From Sphingomonas bisphenolicum (GTDB lineage: Bacteria > Pseudomonadota > Alphaproteobacteria > Sphingomonadales > Sphingomonadaceae): 64,000 nt of DNA. A model generated the notes under the pieces. It saw only the letters and a list, made by a program, of their open reading frames with translations, was not told where the DNA came from and ran no database searches. The position numbers and the translations under genes are program-made. The stretch covers positions 310,001 through 374,000 of the forward strand of contig NZ_AP018817.1 of the NCBI RefSeq assembly GCF_024349785.1, read 5' to 3'. This document shows positions 24,841 through 34,504 of this stretch, in pieces (position 1 is the first letter of the stretch; each line of letters starts with the position of its first letter).

Positions 24841-25794
24841 ATGTTGAGGAAGATGATGCTGGCAGGTCTGATGACCGCAACGCTGCTGAGCGGCGTCGCA
24901 CCGGCCTATGCCCAGAACAACCCGGAGCAGCGCGGCAATCGCGGTGGCGAGCGGGCTGGCCGCGCCGAAGGCGGCGTCGCCATATCCCGCGGCAACCGCA
25001 TGGACCAGCCGCGCGGCGAAGCGCAGGCGCAACGCTGGCAGCAGCGCATGGCCGAACGGCCCGCGCCGCAGATGGCGCCGCCGCGACCGGAAGTGCGCCC
25101 CGAGCGCCGCCTCGAGCAACGCCCTGAACAGCGCGCCAATCCGCAATGGCGGGGCGATCAGAACCGCCCCGGCACGCCGGCGCAGCGCGAAGCGCGCCAG
25201 GACCGGCGCGACGATCGCCAGCAAAATTGGCAGGACCGTCGCAATGACCAACGCGAAAGCCCGCCCGTCTGGCGCAATGGCCGTCGCGACATCACGCAGG
25301 ATTTGCGGAACGCTCGGCGGGAGGATCGCCAGGACTGGCGCAACGATCGGCGGGAGGACCGTCAGGACTGGCGCAATGACCGCAGGGACGATCGCCGCTG
25401 GACCGAGAATCGCGGTCAGGCCGGCGCCAACTGGAATAATGGTCGCCGCTATGACGATCGCACGCGCTGGAGCAATCAGCGACGCTGGGACAATGGCTGG
25501 CGTCAGGATCGGCGTTACGACTGGAACAGCTATCGCAACCGCTATGGCGACCGTTATCGCATGGGCCGCTATTATGCCCCGCGCGGCTGGGACTATGGAT
25601 ATCGCCGCTTTTCGGTGGGTATCGTGCTGAACAGCCTGCTCTATTCCAACAACTACTGGCTGGACGATCCCTACAGCTACCGCTTGCCGCCAGCCTATGG
25701 CACGCTGCGCTGGATCCGTTACTATGACGATGCCCTGCTGGTCGATATTCGCGACGGCTATGTGGTTGACGTGATCAACAATTTCTTCTGGTGA
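24841..25794 (+). CDS. RcnB-like exported Arg-rich protein
   Basis: A 317-residue exported protein. The signal peptide covers residues 1-25 (cleavage after AYA). A long, very Arg/Asp/Gln-rich low-complexity middle (about 30-235) includes tandem 11-residue units REDRQDWRNDR (33-bp repeats near 25310-25395). The C-terminal domain (about 250-317, YRLPPAYGTLRWIRYYDDALLVDIRDGYVVDVI) matches the RcnB fold. E. coli RcnB is a small periplasmic protein affecting Ni/Co balance; in sphingomonads these long versions are of unknown role. A shorter paralogue with the same FFW end lies at 26773. The opposite-strand frame at 24604-25251 is a shadow. Confidence 0.85.
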   Translation: MLRKMMLAGLMTATLLSGVAPAYAQNNPEQRGNRGGERAGRAEGGVAISRGNRMDQPRGEAQAQRWQQRMAERPAPQMAPPRPEVRPERRLEQRPEQRANPQWRGDQNRPGTPAQREARQDRRDDRQQNWQDRRNDQRESPPVWRNGRRDITQDLRNARREDRQDWRNDRREDRQDWRNDRRDDRRWTENRGQAGANWNNGRRYDDRTRWSNQRRWDNGWRQDRRYDWNSYRNRYGDRYRMGRYYAPRGWDYGYRRFSVGIVLNSLLYSNNYWLDDPYSYRLPPAYGTLRWIRYYDDALLVDIRDGYVVDVINNFFW

Positions 25795-25861
25795 TGCCGC
25801 GGCGGCAGCCGCGCCTATGCCAGACGAGTGCCCCTTCCTGGACTGGCCTTCAGGAACCCCT

Positions 25862-25893
25862 GACCCCGGAGCGGAAACGCGCCGGGGTCTTTT
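25862..25893 (+). terminator. Rho-independent terminator after RcnB-like gene
   Basis: A perfect 8-bp stem GACCCCGG/CCGGGGTC with a 12-nt loop is followed by TTTT. It lies about 70 bp past the RcnB-like stop and before the 2OG oxygenase start, which supports placing that start at 25926 rather than further upstream. Confidence 0.8.
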
Positions 25894-25925
25894 CAGGATG
25901 GTCGCCTCTGTGGCAGGACGCAGCC

Positions 25926-26612
25926 ATGAGCCAAAATATGAGCGAAGACAGGGATGATGGCGGCACCGCGTCGCCGCTGCGCGCCGGTATCGGCGAGGAT
26001 GTGCGCAAACGGCTGGACCGCAATCCGATGGTGCATCGCATCGACGCTCCGCAACTCGAAATCTACGGACGCCAGGATTTTCTGAGCGCGGAAGAAACGG
26101 CGGGCCTGCGCGCGATGATCGACGCCGACGCCAAACCGTCCACCCTGTTTTCGGGCAGCGCCAACGCCGATTATCGCACCAGTCATAGCTGCAACCTCAA
26201 TCCCTGGGACAAGCTCGTGCTGGCGGTGAGCGACCGCATCTGCGCACTGACCGGCCTGCCCGCCCGCCATGGCGAAACGCTGCAGGGACAACGCTACGCC
26301 CCGGGCCAGGAATATAAGGTCCATTGCGACTATTTCCCGGTCACCGCCAGCTACTGGCCGCAAATGCGCACCAGCGGCGGGCAGCGGACATGGACCGCCA
26401 TGATCTATCTGTCGCCGGTCGAGGCTGGCGGCGAAACCCATTTCCCGCAATGCGAATTCATGGTGCCGCCGGTCGAGGGCATGATCCTGATCTGGAATAA
26501 TATGGACCGCGACGGCGCGCCCAACCGCTTCAGCCTCCATGCGGCGCGGCCCGTCGAACGGGGCACCAAATATGTCGTCACCAAATGGTTTCGCGAACGC
26601 CCCTGGGGCTGA
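25926..26612 (+). CDS. 2OG-Fe(II) oxygenase, prolyl 4-hydroxylase type
   Basis: A 228-residue cytosolic dioxygenase of the prolyl 4-hydroxylase alpha-subunit group. The iron ligands are H133 and D135 in YKVHCDYF and H205 in SLHAARPV. K215 in GTKYVVTKW should bind 2-oxoglutarate. GQRYAPGQEY and TAMIYLSPVEAGGETHFP are conserved core strands. Bacterial members hydroxylate proline in proteins such as EF-Tu, or other targets; the substrate here is unknown. It sits between two RcnB-like genes but has a terminator upstream, so it is probably a separate unit. Confidence 0.92.
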   Translation: MSQNMSEDRDDGGTASPLRAGIGEDVRKRLDRNPMVHRIDAPQLEIYGRQDFLSAEETAGLRAMIDADAKPSTLFSGSANADYRTSHSCNLNPWDKLVLAVSDRICALTGLPARHGETLQGQRYAPGQEYKVHCDYFPVTASYWPQMRTSGGQRTWTAMIYLSPVEAGGETHFPQCEFMVPPVEGMILIWNNMDRDGAPNRFSLHAARPVERGTKYVVTKWFRERPWG

Positions 26613-26670
26613 CCCCTGTCGTCCGCCGGTTACACTTTGCGACATAAATGACTGGAATCTGACAGCTTCA

Positions 26671-26686
26671 TTCTCGCACCGTTCAG
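26671..26686 (+). promoter_or_regulatory. TTC-N8-TTCAG direct repeat
   Basis: TTCTCGCACCGTTCAG shows two TTC half-sites spaced 11 bp, the spacing used by OmpR/PhoB-type regulators. It lies 87 bp before the RcnB-like start at 26773. A TTGCGACA box lies at 26637-26644. Confidence 0.45.
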
Positions 26687-26718
26687 CCGCCAAATCCCAT
26701 AACCCTTGTGTAGGCGAC

Positions 26719-26743
26719 GGAACCCGATCCTGCCGGACAGGTT
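26719..26743 (+). promoter_or_regulatory. EcfG-type general-stress promoter candidate
   Basis: GGAAC, 16 bases, then GGTT matches the alphaproteobacterial EcfG consensus (GGAAC-N16/17-cGTT) except for the first base of the -10. It is 30 bp upstream of the RcnB-like ATG, a sensible distance. Confidence 0.5.
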
Positions 26744-26772
26744 CAACCGCCACGGAATATGGGAGAATTTCT

Positions 26773-27243
26773 ATGCGTAAACTCATCATCCTGGGTCTGC
26801 TTGCCGCCACCGTCGCACCGAGCGTCGCGTCGGCCCAATCCTACGGCGAGGTGCGCCGCAGCGAACGCAATCTGCGTGAGGAGAAGCGCGACCTGCGCCA
26901 GGCGCAGCGCTATGGCGACCGCCGCGACGTGCGTGAAGCGCGCCGGGACGTTCGTGACGCCCGTCAGGAAGCGCGCGAAGACTGGCGCGATTATCGTCGC
27001 ACCCATCGCGATGTCTATCGCGGCGGCAACTGGCGTGCGCCGTTCCGTTACAGCCAGTGGAATGCCGGGGCGCAACTTCGTCCTGCCTATTATAGCTCGC
27101 GCTATTACATCACCGACATCAACCGCTATCGCCTGCCCCGCCCGGGCGTGAACCAGCGCTGGGTGCGGCATTATAACGACGTGCTGCTGGTCAATGTTCG
27201 CACCGGCCGGGTGATTACGGCCCATCGCGCCTTCTTCTGGTAA
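26773..27243 (+). CDS. RcnB-like exported protein (short paralogue)
   Basis: A 156-residue exported protein. The signal peptide spans residues 1-22 (cleavage after ASA). A charged helical stretch of EKRDLRQAQRYGDRRDVREARRD-like composition covers about 30-80, then an RcnB-type C-terminal domain (about 105-156, RYRLPRPGVNQRWVRHYNDVLLVNVRTG). Like the 317-residue paralogue nearby it ends in FFW. It starts at the ATG with GGGAGA upstream; the frame is open to 26539 but has no support there. It has candidate EcfG and 11-bp-repeat control elements and a strong terminator, so it is a single-gene unit likely tied to envelope stress. Confidence 0.87.
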   Translation: MRKLIILGLLAATVAPSVASAQSYGEVRRSERNLREEKRDLRQAQRYGDRRDVREARRDVRDARQEAREDWRDYRRTHRDVYRGGNWRAPFRYSQWNAGAQLRPAYYSSRYYITDINRYRLPRPGVNQRWVRHYNDVLLVNVRTGRVITAHRAFFW

Positions 27244-27253
27244 ATACCATCAC

Positions 27254-27294
27254 AGAAAAGCGGCCTCGGACGGATCGTCCGGGGCCGCTTTTCT
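27254..27294. terminator. Strong bidirectional terminator
   Basis: A 12-bp stem AGAAAAGCGGCC/GGCCGCTTTTCT plus an inner 5-bp stem. A and T runs on both sides allow termination of the RcnB-like gene (+) and possibly of lysK (-). Confidence 0.85.
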
Positions 27295-27410
27295 TTGTAC
27301 CCCCCGCTTGGCCGCGCCGCCCGTTTCCGGGCGCACGCGGCCGATGACGCACGCAAGGCGCATCACCAGTCCGAAAGGGGGGTGGACCGATGCGCAGAAC
27401 GCCCGACCAT

Positions 27411-27426
27411 CGCGGAATGTTCCGCG
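27411..27426 (-). terminator. Short palindrome after lysK
   Basis: CGCGGAA-TG-TTCCGCG, a perfect 7-bp palindrome just past the lysK stop. There is no T-tract and the loop is too short for a normal hairpin, so its role is unclear. Confidence 0.25.
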
Positions 27427-27436
27427 CCGGCGCGCG

Positions 27437-29017
27437 TCAGGCGGCGAGCGCCTGCGCAATCAGCGTCCGGCTGTTCTCGATACCGTACAGCGCGATGAAG
27501 CTGCCCATGCGCGGCCCCTGATCGGCGCCCAGCAGCGTCTGGTAGAGCGCCTTGAACCAGTCGCGCAGCTCGGCGAAGCCGAACGCCTCGTCCTTGCCGA
27601 TGGCATAGACGATATTCTGGATATCCTCGGCCGATGCGCCTTCCGGCAGCGCAGCCAGTTCGGCATCCAACCGGCGCAGCGCAGCCGCCTCATTGGCGTC
27701 GGGCGCACGGCGCTTGAGCGTCGGCGCGACGAAATCGCGATGATAGGCCAGCGCATGGCCGATCAGCGCGTCCAGTTCCGGATAGGTTTGCGCGCTCGCC
27801 CCCGGAACGTAATTTTGCAGATAGGACCAGACCTGCTCCCGGCTGGCGTCGCCCATCACGCCGACGAGGTTCAGCAGCAGGCCGAAGGTCACCGGCAACT
27901 CACCTTGCGGCAGCTTGCCGTCATGGATGTGATGGACCGGATTGCCGAGTTGCTGCTCGATCGCCTGCTTGGAATAATTGCCGCGGAACTGCCAATATTC
28001 GTCCACTGCGCGCGGGATGACGCCCATGTGGAGCTGCTTCGCCTTCTTCGGCTCGCGATAGGCGTAGAAGGCCAGACTTTCCTGCGGGCCGTAGGTCAGC
28101 CATTGTTCGAGGCTGAGGCCATTGCCCTTGGACTTGGAGATTTTCTCGCCCTTCTCGTCAAGGAACATCTCGTAGTTGAAGCCTTCAGGCGGGCGGCCGC
28201 CGAGCGCGCGGCAAATCTTGGACGACTGGGTAACCGAATCGATCAGATCCTTGCCCGCCATTTCATAATCGACGCCCAGTGCATACCAGCGCATCGCCCA
28301 GTCGACCTTCCATTGCAGCTTGGCCGCGCCGCCCAGGATCGATTGTTCGATCGTCTCGCCGTCATCGACGAAGCGGACGATGCCGGCTTCGGCGTCGATC
28401 ACCTCGACCGGCACCTGTAGCACGATGCCGCTCTTCGGGCTTATCGGCAGGACCGGCGAATAGGTCGCCTGCCGTTCCTTGCGCAGGGTCGGCAGCATGA
28501 TGTCCATGATCGCCTGATAACGGCGCAGCACCTGGCGCAGCGCTTCGTCGAAAGCGCCAGCCTGATATTGCTCTGTCGCAGAGACGAATTCATAGTCGAA
28601 GCCGAAACTGTCGAGAAAGTCGCGCAGCATCGCATTATTATGATGCGCGAAGCTTTCGAACTTTTCGAACGGATCGGGCACCTGCGTCAGCGGCTTGCCC
28701 AGATATTCGCTCAGCATCGCCTGGTTCGGCACATTGTCGGGCACCTTGCGGAACCCGTCCAGATCGTCGCTGAACGCCACCAGCCGGGTGGGAATGTCCG
28801 ACAGCGCGTGGAAGGCGTTGCGCACCATCGTCGTGCGCAACACTTCGTTGAAGGTGCCGATATGCGGCAGGCCCGACGGACCATAGCCGGTCTCGAACAG
28901 GACATGTCCCTTGTCCGGCGCGCCGCTGGCATAGCGCTTCAGAAGCTTGCGGGCTTCTTCATAGGGCCAGGCCTTGGAGGCGGTCGCGGCGGTGCGGATG
29001 ATGTCGGACATGGTCAT
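27437..29017 (-). CDS. lysK: Class I lysyl-tRNA synthetase
   Basis: A 526-residue cytosolic enzyme that charges tRNA-Lys. It belongs to the class I (Rossmann-fold) type found in archaea and many alphaproteobacteria, unlike the class II LysRS of E. coli. The HIGH-like motif is PHIGTFNE (about residues 51-58) and the KMSKS motif is KISKSKGN (about 290-297). The helical anticodon-binding C-terminus follows. It stands alone, opposite to the RcnB-like gene, with a PilZ gene divergent upstream. Confidence 0.96.
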   Translation of the reverse strand: MTMSDIIRTAATASKAWPYEEARKLLKRYASGAPDKGHVLFETGYGPSGLPHIGTFNEVLRTTMVRNAFHALSDIPTRLVAFSDDLDGFRKVPDNVPNQAMLSEYLGKPLTQVPDPFEKFESFAHHNNAMLRDFLDSFGFDYEFVSATEQYQAGAFDEALRQVLRRYQAIMDIMLPTLRKERQATYSPVLPISPKSGIVLQVPVEVIDAEAGIVRFVDDGETIEQSILGGAAKLQWKVDWAMRWYALGVDYEMAGKDLIDSVTQSSKICRALGGRPPEGFNYEMFLDEKGEKISKSKGNGLSLEQWLTYGPQESLAFYAYREPKKAKQLHMGVIPRAVDEYWQFRGNYSKQAIEQQLGNPVHHIHDGKLPQGELPVTFGLLLNLVGVMGDASREQVWSYLQNYVPGASAQTYPELDALIGHALAYHRDFVAPTLKRRAPDANEAAALRRLDAELAALPEGASAEDIQNIVYAIGKDEAFGFAELRDWFKALYQTLLGADQGPRMGSFIALYGIENSRTLIAQALAA

Positions 29018-29144
29018 GGAACGCCCCCTAAACCCGGAAAGGGCGAAAGAAAACGGGTATTGGCGGCAAATCCACGTTAAGAATCGTTCTCATATTTAGA
29101 TTTCATTAACCCTGGACCTCGATAATGGCGCCACAGGAGGCCAT

Positions 29145-29519
29145 ATGCAGATTCAGCGCAGCCGCGAGCGCATAGCCGTGGAGATCCCCATCGTCGTTAC
29201 GACGGTGCTGGACAGCCTGGACGGCGTGATCGTCGACCTGAGCGAAGGCGGCGCCCAAGTGGTGGGCTGCACCCTGCCTGCACGGTCGCAATGCCAGATC
29301 GATCTGGACGGCTATATCGTCTTCGGCACGGTCCGCTGGTCCGAAGAGGACCGGATGGGCATCCGCTTCCCCTATGAGTTGAGCGACGGCCCGCTTTACG
29401 AGCAGCTTGAAATGGCCCGCGCCGCCAAACGCGCGCCGGCCGCCTTTCAGCCGCGCATCCCGGCCGGCTTCGGCGGCGCCAGCATCGGCGGCGGTGGTTT
29501 CGGACGGCGCACGGGCTGA
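29145..29519 (+). CDS. PilZ domain protein
   Basis: A 124-residue protein that is mostly one PilZ domain. QRSRERIAVEIP at the N-terminus supplies the RxxxR region and VDLSEGGAQVVG (about residues 30-41) is the DxSxxG motif, so cyclic-di-GMP binding is plausible. A Gly/Arg-rich tail (GGASIGGGGFGRR) follows the domain from about residue 105. No signal peptide or membrane segment is seen. It lies between lysK (divergent) and the DinG-like helicase 54 bp downstream. Whether it shares a transcript with the helicase is uncertain. Confidence 0.8.
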   Translation: MQIQRSRERIAVEIPIVVTTVLDSLDGVIVDLSEGGAQVVGCTLPARSQCQIDLDGYIVFGTVRWSEEDRMGIRFPYELSDGPLYEQLEMARAAKRAPAAFQPRIPAGFGGASIGGGGFGRRTG

Positions 29520-29573
29520 CACGCGCCACTTTTCAGGTTTTCCTTTTGTTCCTGTTCGCCTAAGCCCGGACAG

Positions 29574-32342
29574 GTGATCGATCCCGCCACCCTGCCCGCG
29601 CTTCACGCCAGCCATGGCGGCATCTGGTTGCGCGAGGGCGACCGCACCCAGGCGCTGGCCAAAGGACAGGCGATCGCGCGCACCGCCGAAACCCCGGTAC
29701 TGCTGCTGAACGCGCCCCTCACCGGCCAGCGGCTCGGCTATCCCGAACTCAATGGGCTCGACCTGCTCGAACTCTGGGCCTTTCTCCATCCCGCGCGCTT
29801 CCTCGTGCCCACGCCCAAGGGGCTGGCCGCGGCGCTCGGCTTGCCCGCGCCGGCCAGCGAGTCGGACATCCCGGCACTGTTGCAGCAGGGGGCGGCGTTG
29901 CTGCTGGGCCGACTGGAGGCAGCCGACTGGACCGAGCGGGAGGGCGGCTGGACGGCGGCGCAGGCGCTGCATCGATTGCGCTGGCCCTGGTCGCCGCTGG
30001 TCGCGCCGCGCATCGCCCGGCCCAAGGAAGCGGAGCGCTGGCTCTTTTCCAAACTGCCCGAATGGGAAGAGGCCCAACCCCGCCCCGCCCCGCGCACCGT
30101 CAGCCTGAACGAGGAGCAGATATTGGCGCGACTGGACGCGCTGACCGGCGCGGGGGCGGAACCGCGCCCCGGCCAGCGCGCCTATGCCGCCGCCGCCAGC
30201 ACCGTTTTCTTGCCCCGCAAGCATCGCGACCAGCCCAATATGCTGCTGGCCGAAGCTGGCACCGGCATCGGCAAGACATTGGGCTATCTCGCCCCCGCCT
30301 CCCTCTGGGCAATGCAAGCGCAGGGCACGGTCTGGGTGTCCACCTATACCAAGGCGCTGCAACGCCAGCTCGACCGCGAATCGCTCCGTCTCTTTCCCGA
30401 TCCCGCGGTCGCGGCGAAGCGGGTGGTGGTGCGCAAGGGGCGGGAAAATTATCTCTGCCTGCTCAATCTGGAAGATGCGTTGCAGGGCGGCTTTGCCGGT
30501 CGCGCCGCCATCCTCGCCCAGTTGGTCGCGCGCTGGGCCGCTTTCAGCAAGGATGGCGACATGGTCGGCGGCGACCTGCCCGGCTGGCTGCCCACCCTGT
30601 TCCGGCGCAACGGCTCCACGGCCCTCACCGACCGGCGCGGCGAGTGCATCTATGCCGGCTGCCCGCACTACCGCAAATGCTTCATCGAGCGGTCGGCGCG
30701 CGCCTCGGCCGACGCCGATATCGTCATCGCCAATCATGCGCTGGTGATGATCAACGCCGCGCGGGGCCGCGAAACCGGGCAACGCCCGCAGCGCATCGTC
30801 TTCGACGAGGGGCATCACCTGTTCGATGCGGCCGATTCGACCTTCTCCGTCGCCCTGTCGGGGCAGGAGGCCATAGAGCTGCGCCGCTGGATCATGGGAC
30901 CGGAGGGCGGATCGCGCGGACGGCGGCGCGGGCTGGCGGCGCGCCTGTCCGACCTCGCCAGCTATGACGAGGAAGGCGGACAGGCGATCCGCGCAGCAGT
31001 GGACGCAGCGCAGGCGCTGCCCGCCGACGACTGGCTGAAGCGGGTGGTGGCGGCCGAGCCGTTCGGACCATTGGAAACGCTGCTCGCCGCGGTGCGCGGC
31101 ACCGTCTATACCCGCGCGGAAGCGGCGGGCGAGGCGGATGCCGGCTATGGGCTGGAGACGGAACTGGCGGAACCCGACGGCGCGCTGGTCGATGCGGCGC
31201 AGGAGGCCGCACTGGCGCTCGACGCGCTGATCAAGCCGCTGGTGCGTCTGTCCCGCCGGCTTGAGGCAGTGATCGAGGATGCGCCCGACTGGCTGGACGG
31301 CGCGGCGCGGGCGCGGGTCGAGGGCGCCATCGCCTCGCTCGGCTGGCGGCGCGACCTGATCGCGGCCTGGCTGGCGCTGCTGGCGCGCATTGGTGGACCG
31401 GCCGACCCCGACTATGTCGACTGGATGACGGTAGACCGGGTCGAAGGGCGCGAGTTCGATATCGGCATCCATCGCCACTGGCTCGATCCCACCCGCCCGC
31501 TCGCCGAAACCGTGCTGAAGCCCGCACAGGGCGTGCTGTTGACCTCCGCCACGCTCAAGGGCGGCGGTGACTGGTCCAATGCGGAGGCGCGCAGCGGCGC
31601 AACGCATCTGCCCTATGGCGCGGAACGGTTCGAGGCGGCCAGCCCGTTCGACTATCCCGGCCGCGCCGAAGTACTGATCGTCACCGACATCAAGCGCGGC
31701 GATATAGCGGCGCTGTCCGGCGCTTACGGCCGGCTGATCGAGGCGGCGGGCGGCGGGACGCTGGGGCTGTTCACCGCGATCCGGCGGCTGCGCGCGGTCC
31801 ATGCCCGCATCGCAGACCGGCTGGCGCGCACCGGCCTGCCACTCTACGCCCAGCATGTCGACCCGATGGATACCGGCACGCTGGTCGATATCTTCCGCGA
31901 CGATCCGCGTGCCTCGCTGCTGGGCACAGATGCTTTACGGGACGGCGTTGACGTGCCGGGGCATTCGCTGCGGCTGGTGGTGATGGAGGGCGTGCCCTGG
32001 TCCAAGCCCACCGTGCTGCACGCCGCGCGCAGACTGGCGGGCGGCGGCAGCGCCTATGACGACCGGCTGATCCGCGCGCGGCTGGCGCAGGCCTTTGGCC
32101 GCCTGATCCGACGGGCCGAGGACAAGGGCCATTTCGTCATCCTGTCCGCCGCCATGCCCAGCCGCTTGCTGAGCGCCTTCCCCTCCGGAACGCCGATCCG
32201 CCGCCTGACGCTGGACGAGGCGATCATCGCCGTCAGCGGGGCGTCGCATCGCGAAACGCTTGGCGAAACCGGCCTGCTCGGGCATCAGGGGGGCGAATCC
32301 GGCCTGCCCCGATCAGGGACTCCCGAACAGGAGAGACAATGA
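29574..32342 (+). CDS. DinG/Rad3-like ATP-dependent DNA helicase
   Basis: A 922-residue superfamily 2 helicase of the DinG/XPD group. An N-terminal region of about 200 residues precedes Walker A (AEAGTGIGKTLGYL, about 225-238). Candidate Fe-S cysteines lie in NYLCLL (about 295) and ECIYAGCPHYRKC (about 358-370). The DEGH box lies in IVFDEGHHL (about 410). LLTSATLKGG and the C-terminal LARAFGRLIRR-type motif complete the core. Such enzymes unwind D- and R-loops during repair. GTG at 29574 is the start. It overlaps the next gene by four bases (ATGA), so the two are co-translated. Confidence 0.9.
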   Translation: MIDPATLPALHASHGGIWLREGDRTQALAKGQAIARTAETPVLLLNAPLTGQRLGYPELNGLDLLELWAFLHPARFLVPTPKGLAAALGLPAPASESDIPALLQQGAALLLGRLEAADWTEREGGWTAAQALHRLRWPWSPLVAPRIARPKEAERWLFSKLPEWEEAQPRPAPRTVSLNEEQILARLDALTGAGAEPRPGQRAYAAAASTVFLPRKHRDQPNMLLAEAGTGIGKTLGYLAPASLWAMQAQGTVWVSTYTKALQRQLDRESLRLFPDPAVAAKRVVVRKGRENYLCLLNLEDALQGGFAGRAAILAQLVARWAAFSKDGDMVGGDLPGWLPTLFRRNGSTALTDRRGECIYAGCPHYRKCFIERSARASADADIVIANHALVMINAARGRETGQRPQRIVFDEGHHLFDAADSTFSVALSGQEAIELRRWIMGPEGGSRGRRRGLAARLSDLASYDEEGGQAIRAAVDAAQALPADDWLKRVVAAEPFGPLETLLAAVRGTVYTRAEAAGEADAGYGLETELAEPDGALVDAAQEAALALDALIKPLVRLSRRLEAVIEDAPDWLDGAARARVEGAIASLGWRRDLIAAWLALLARIGGPADPDYVDWMTVDRVEGREFDIGIHRHWLDPTRPLAETVLKPAQGVLLTSATLKGGGDWSNAEARSGATHLPYGAERFEAASPFDYPGRAEVLIVTDIKRGDIAALSGAYGRLIEAAGGGTLGLFTAIRRLRAVHARIADRLARTGLPLYAQHVDPMDTGTLVDIFRDDPRASLLGTDALRDGVDVPGHSLRLVVMEGVPWSKPTVLHAARRLAGGGSAYDDRLIRARLAQAFGRLIRRAEDKGHFVILSAAMPSRLLSAFPSGTPIRRLTLDEAIIAVSGASHRETLGETGLLGHQGGESGLPRSGTPEQERQ

Positions 32343-32881
32343 AGCGCCTGACCCTGTTGCGCCACGCCAAATCGGACTGGGACGATCCGGTGGCGCGCGA
32401 TTTCGACCGGCCCTTGAATCGCCGCGGCGAAAAGGCCGCGATGTTGATGGGCCAGTTCGCCGCCCAGCGGAAGATGCAGTTCGACCTGCTGGTCGCCTCC
32501 CCCGCGGTGCGGGTGATGCAGACGCTGGAAACCTTCTTCGCGGGCTATGGCCAGACGCTCGATGCGCGCTGGGACCGGCGCATCTACCTGGCATCCGCGC
32601 CCACCCTGTTCGACGTCGTGCGCGACCTGCCCGACAGCGCCGACAGCGCGCTGTTGGCCGGGCATAATCCGGGGCTGGAGGAGCTGATCCTCGACCTCGT
32701 CCCCGACGACGGCGTCAATCCGCTGCGCGAGGATGTGGAGGTCAAGTTCCCGACCGCCAGCATCGCCGTGCTCGACCTCGCCATCGACCGCTGGGGGCAA
32801 GCAGGCGAGAATAGCGCGACGCTGAGCAGCTTCACCCGCCCCCGCGACCTCGATCCCGCCTTGGGGCCGGGCACGCGTTGA
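32339..32881 (+). CDS. Histidine phosphatase, SixA-like
   Basis: A 180-residue protein of the RHG (phosphoglycerate-mutase-like) superfamily. The RHA triplet at residues 8-10 (LLRHAKSDW) gives the phospho-accepting H9, and the second His lies in LLAGHNPGLEEL. The short length and sequence resemble SixA, a phospho-His phosphatase, but target proteins are unknown. It starts within the stop of the helicase gene. The next gene is convergent. No phosphorelay gene is nearby, so the SixA name is a family label rather than a function. Confidence 0.87.
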   Translation: MKRLTLLRHAKSDWDDPVARDFDRPLNRRGEKAAMLMGQFAAQRKMQFDLLVASPAVRVMQTLETFFAGYGQTLDARWDRRIYLASAPTLFDVVRDLPDSADSALLAGHNPGLEELILDLVPDDGVNPLREDVEVKFPTASIAVLDLAIDRWGQAGENSATLSSFTRPRDLDPALGPGTR

Positions 32882-32886
32882 GGCCT

Positions 32887-33288
32887 TTATGGCGCCGGGC
32901 TGGTCCGGGGCGCCAGACGGTTGCTTTCCAGCAGCGGCAGACCGCCTTCGGTTGGCACGTAGATAATACTGGCATCCTTGGCGTCGATCGCCTGAATTTG
33001 CAGATAGCGTAGATAGCCGTCGGGTCCGCCCAGGCTGTCCTGCAATATTCGGTTGGCACGCGCTGCCCCCTCCGCTCGCACGACCTCGGCATCTGCCAGC
33101 ATCTTGGCGCTTTCCAGCCGGGCGCGCGCTTCCAGCACCGCTATCTGGCGCGACGATTGCGCTTCGGCGAGCGCCGCCCGCCCGGCCTGTTCCTGACTAT
33201 AGACATTATAAGCGGGGCAGCCGGCCAGCAGGCCGAACCCGGTCACGAAGATCAGTATGATGATGCCGACAATGGCCGTTCCGCTCAT
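32887..33288 (-). CDS. Small membrane-anchored protein with helical stalk
   Basis: A 133-residue protein of unknown function. A membrane helix at about residues 4-26 (IVGIIILIFVTGFGLLAG) is followed by a charged helical stretch (about 33-85, rich in Ala, Glu and Arg: RQIAVLEARARLESAKMLADAE). The segment RILQDSLGGPDGYLRYLQIQAI resembles the C-terminal part of SPFH/prohibitin-like proteins, as does IIYVPTEGGLPLL, but the SPFH core is missing. It could be a reduced member of that group. The ATG at 33288 has GAGGGG upstream. It is tightly coupled to the proline iminopeptidase gene before it. Confidence 0.7.
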   Translation of the reverse strand: MSGTAIVGIIILIFVTGFGLLAGCPAYNVYSQEQAGRAALAEAQSSRQIAVLEARARLESAKMLADAEVVRAEGAARANRILQDSLGGPDGYLRYLQIQAIDAKDASIIYVPTEGGLPLLESNRLAPRTSPAP

Positions 33289-33299
33289 GGGCTGCCCCC

Positions 33300-34343
<1,044 letters not shown>

Positions 34344-34504
34344 TTACCTGTTTACAGCCGCTTATAGCAGCCGAAACTTCTGTAGGACAGCGATTGCGCG
34401 CCGTTTCGACCAGCGACGTGCAGCATCGACAGCCGTCATGCCGCAGGGTTGAGCGGCGGACAAGCACGGCGCATGATGGCGCGCCATCAGGAGGGAAAAT
34501 CATC

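Noticed and set aside
24604..25251. A 215-codon minus-strand frame opposite the RcnB-like gene
   Set aside because: The plus-strand protein has a signal peptide, RcnB domain and terminator; the minus frame is antisense to Arg-rich repeats.
29106..31856. A 916-codon minus-strand frame opposite the PilZ and DinG-like genes
   Set aside because: No recognisable domain, low-complexity Arg/Gln/Ala composition, and it lies fully against a clear helicase.
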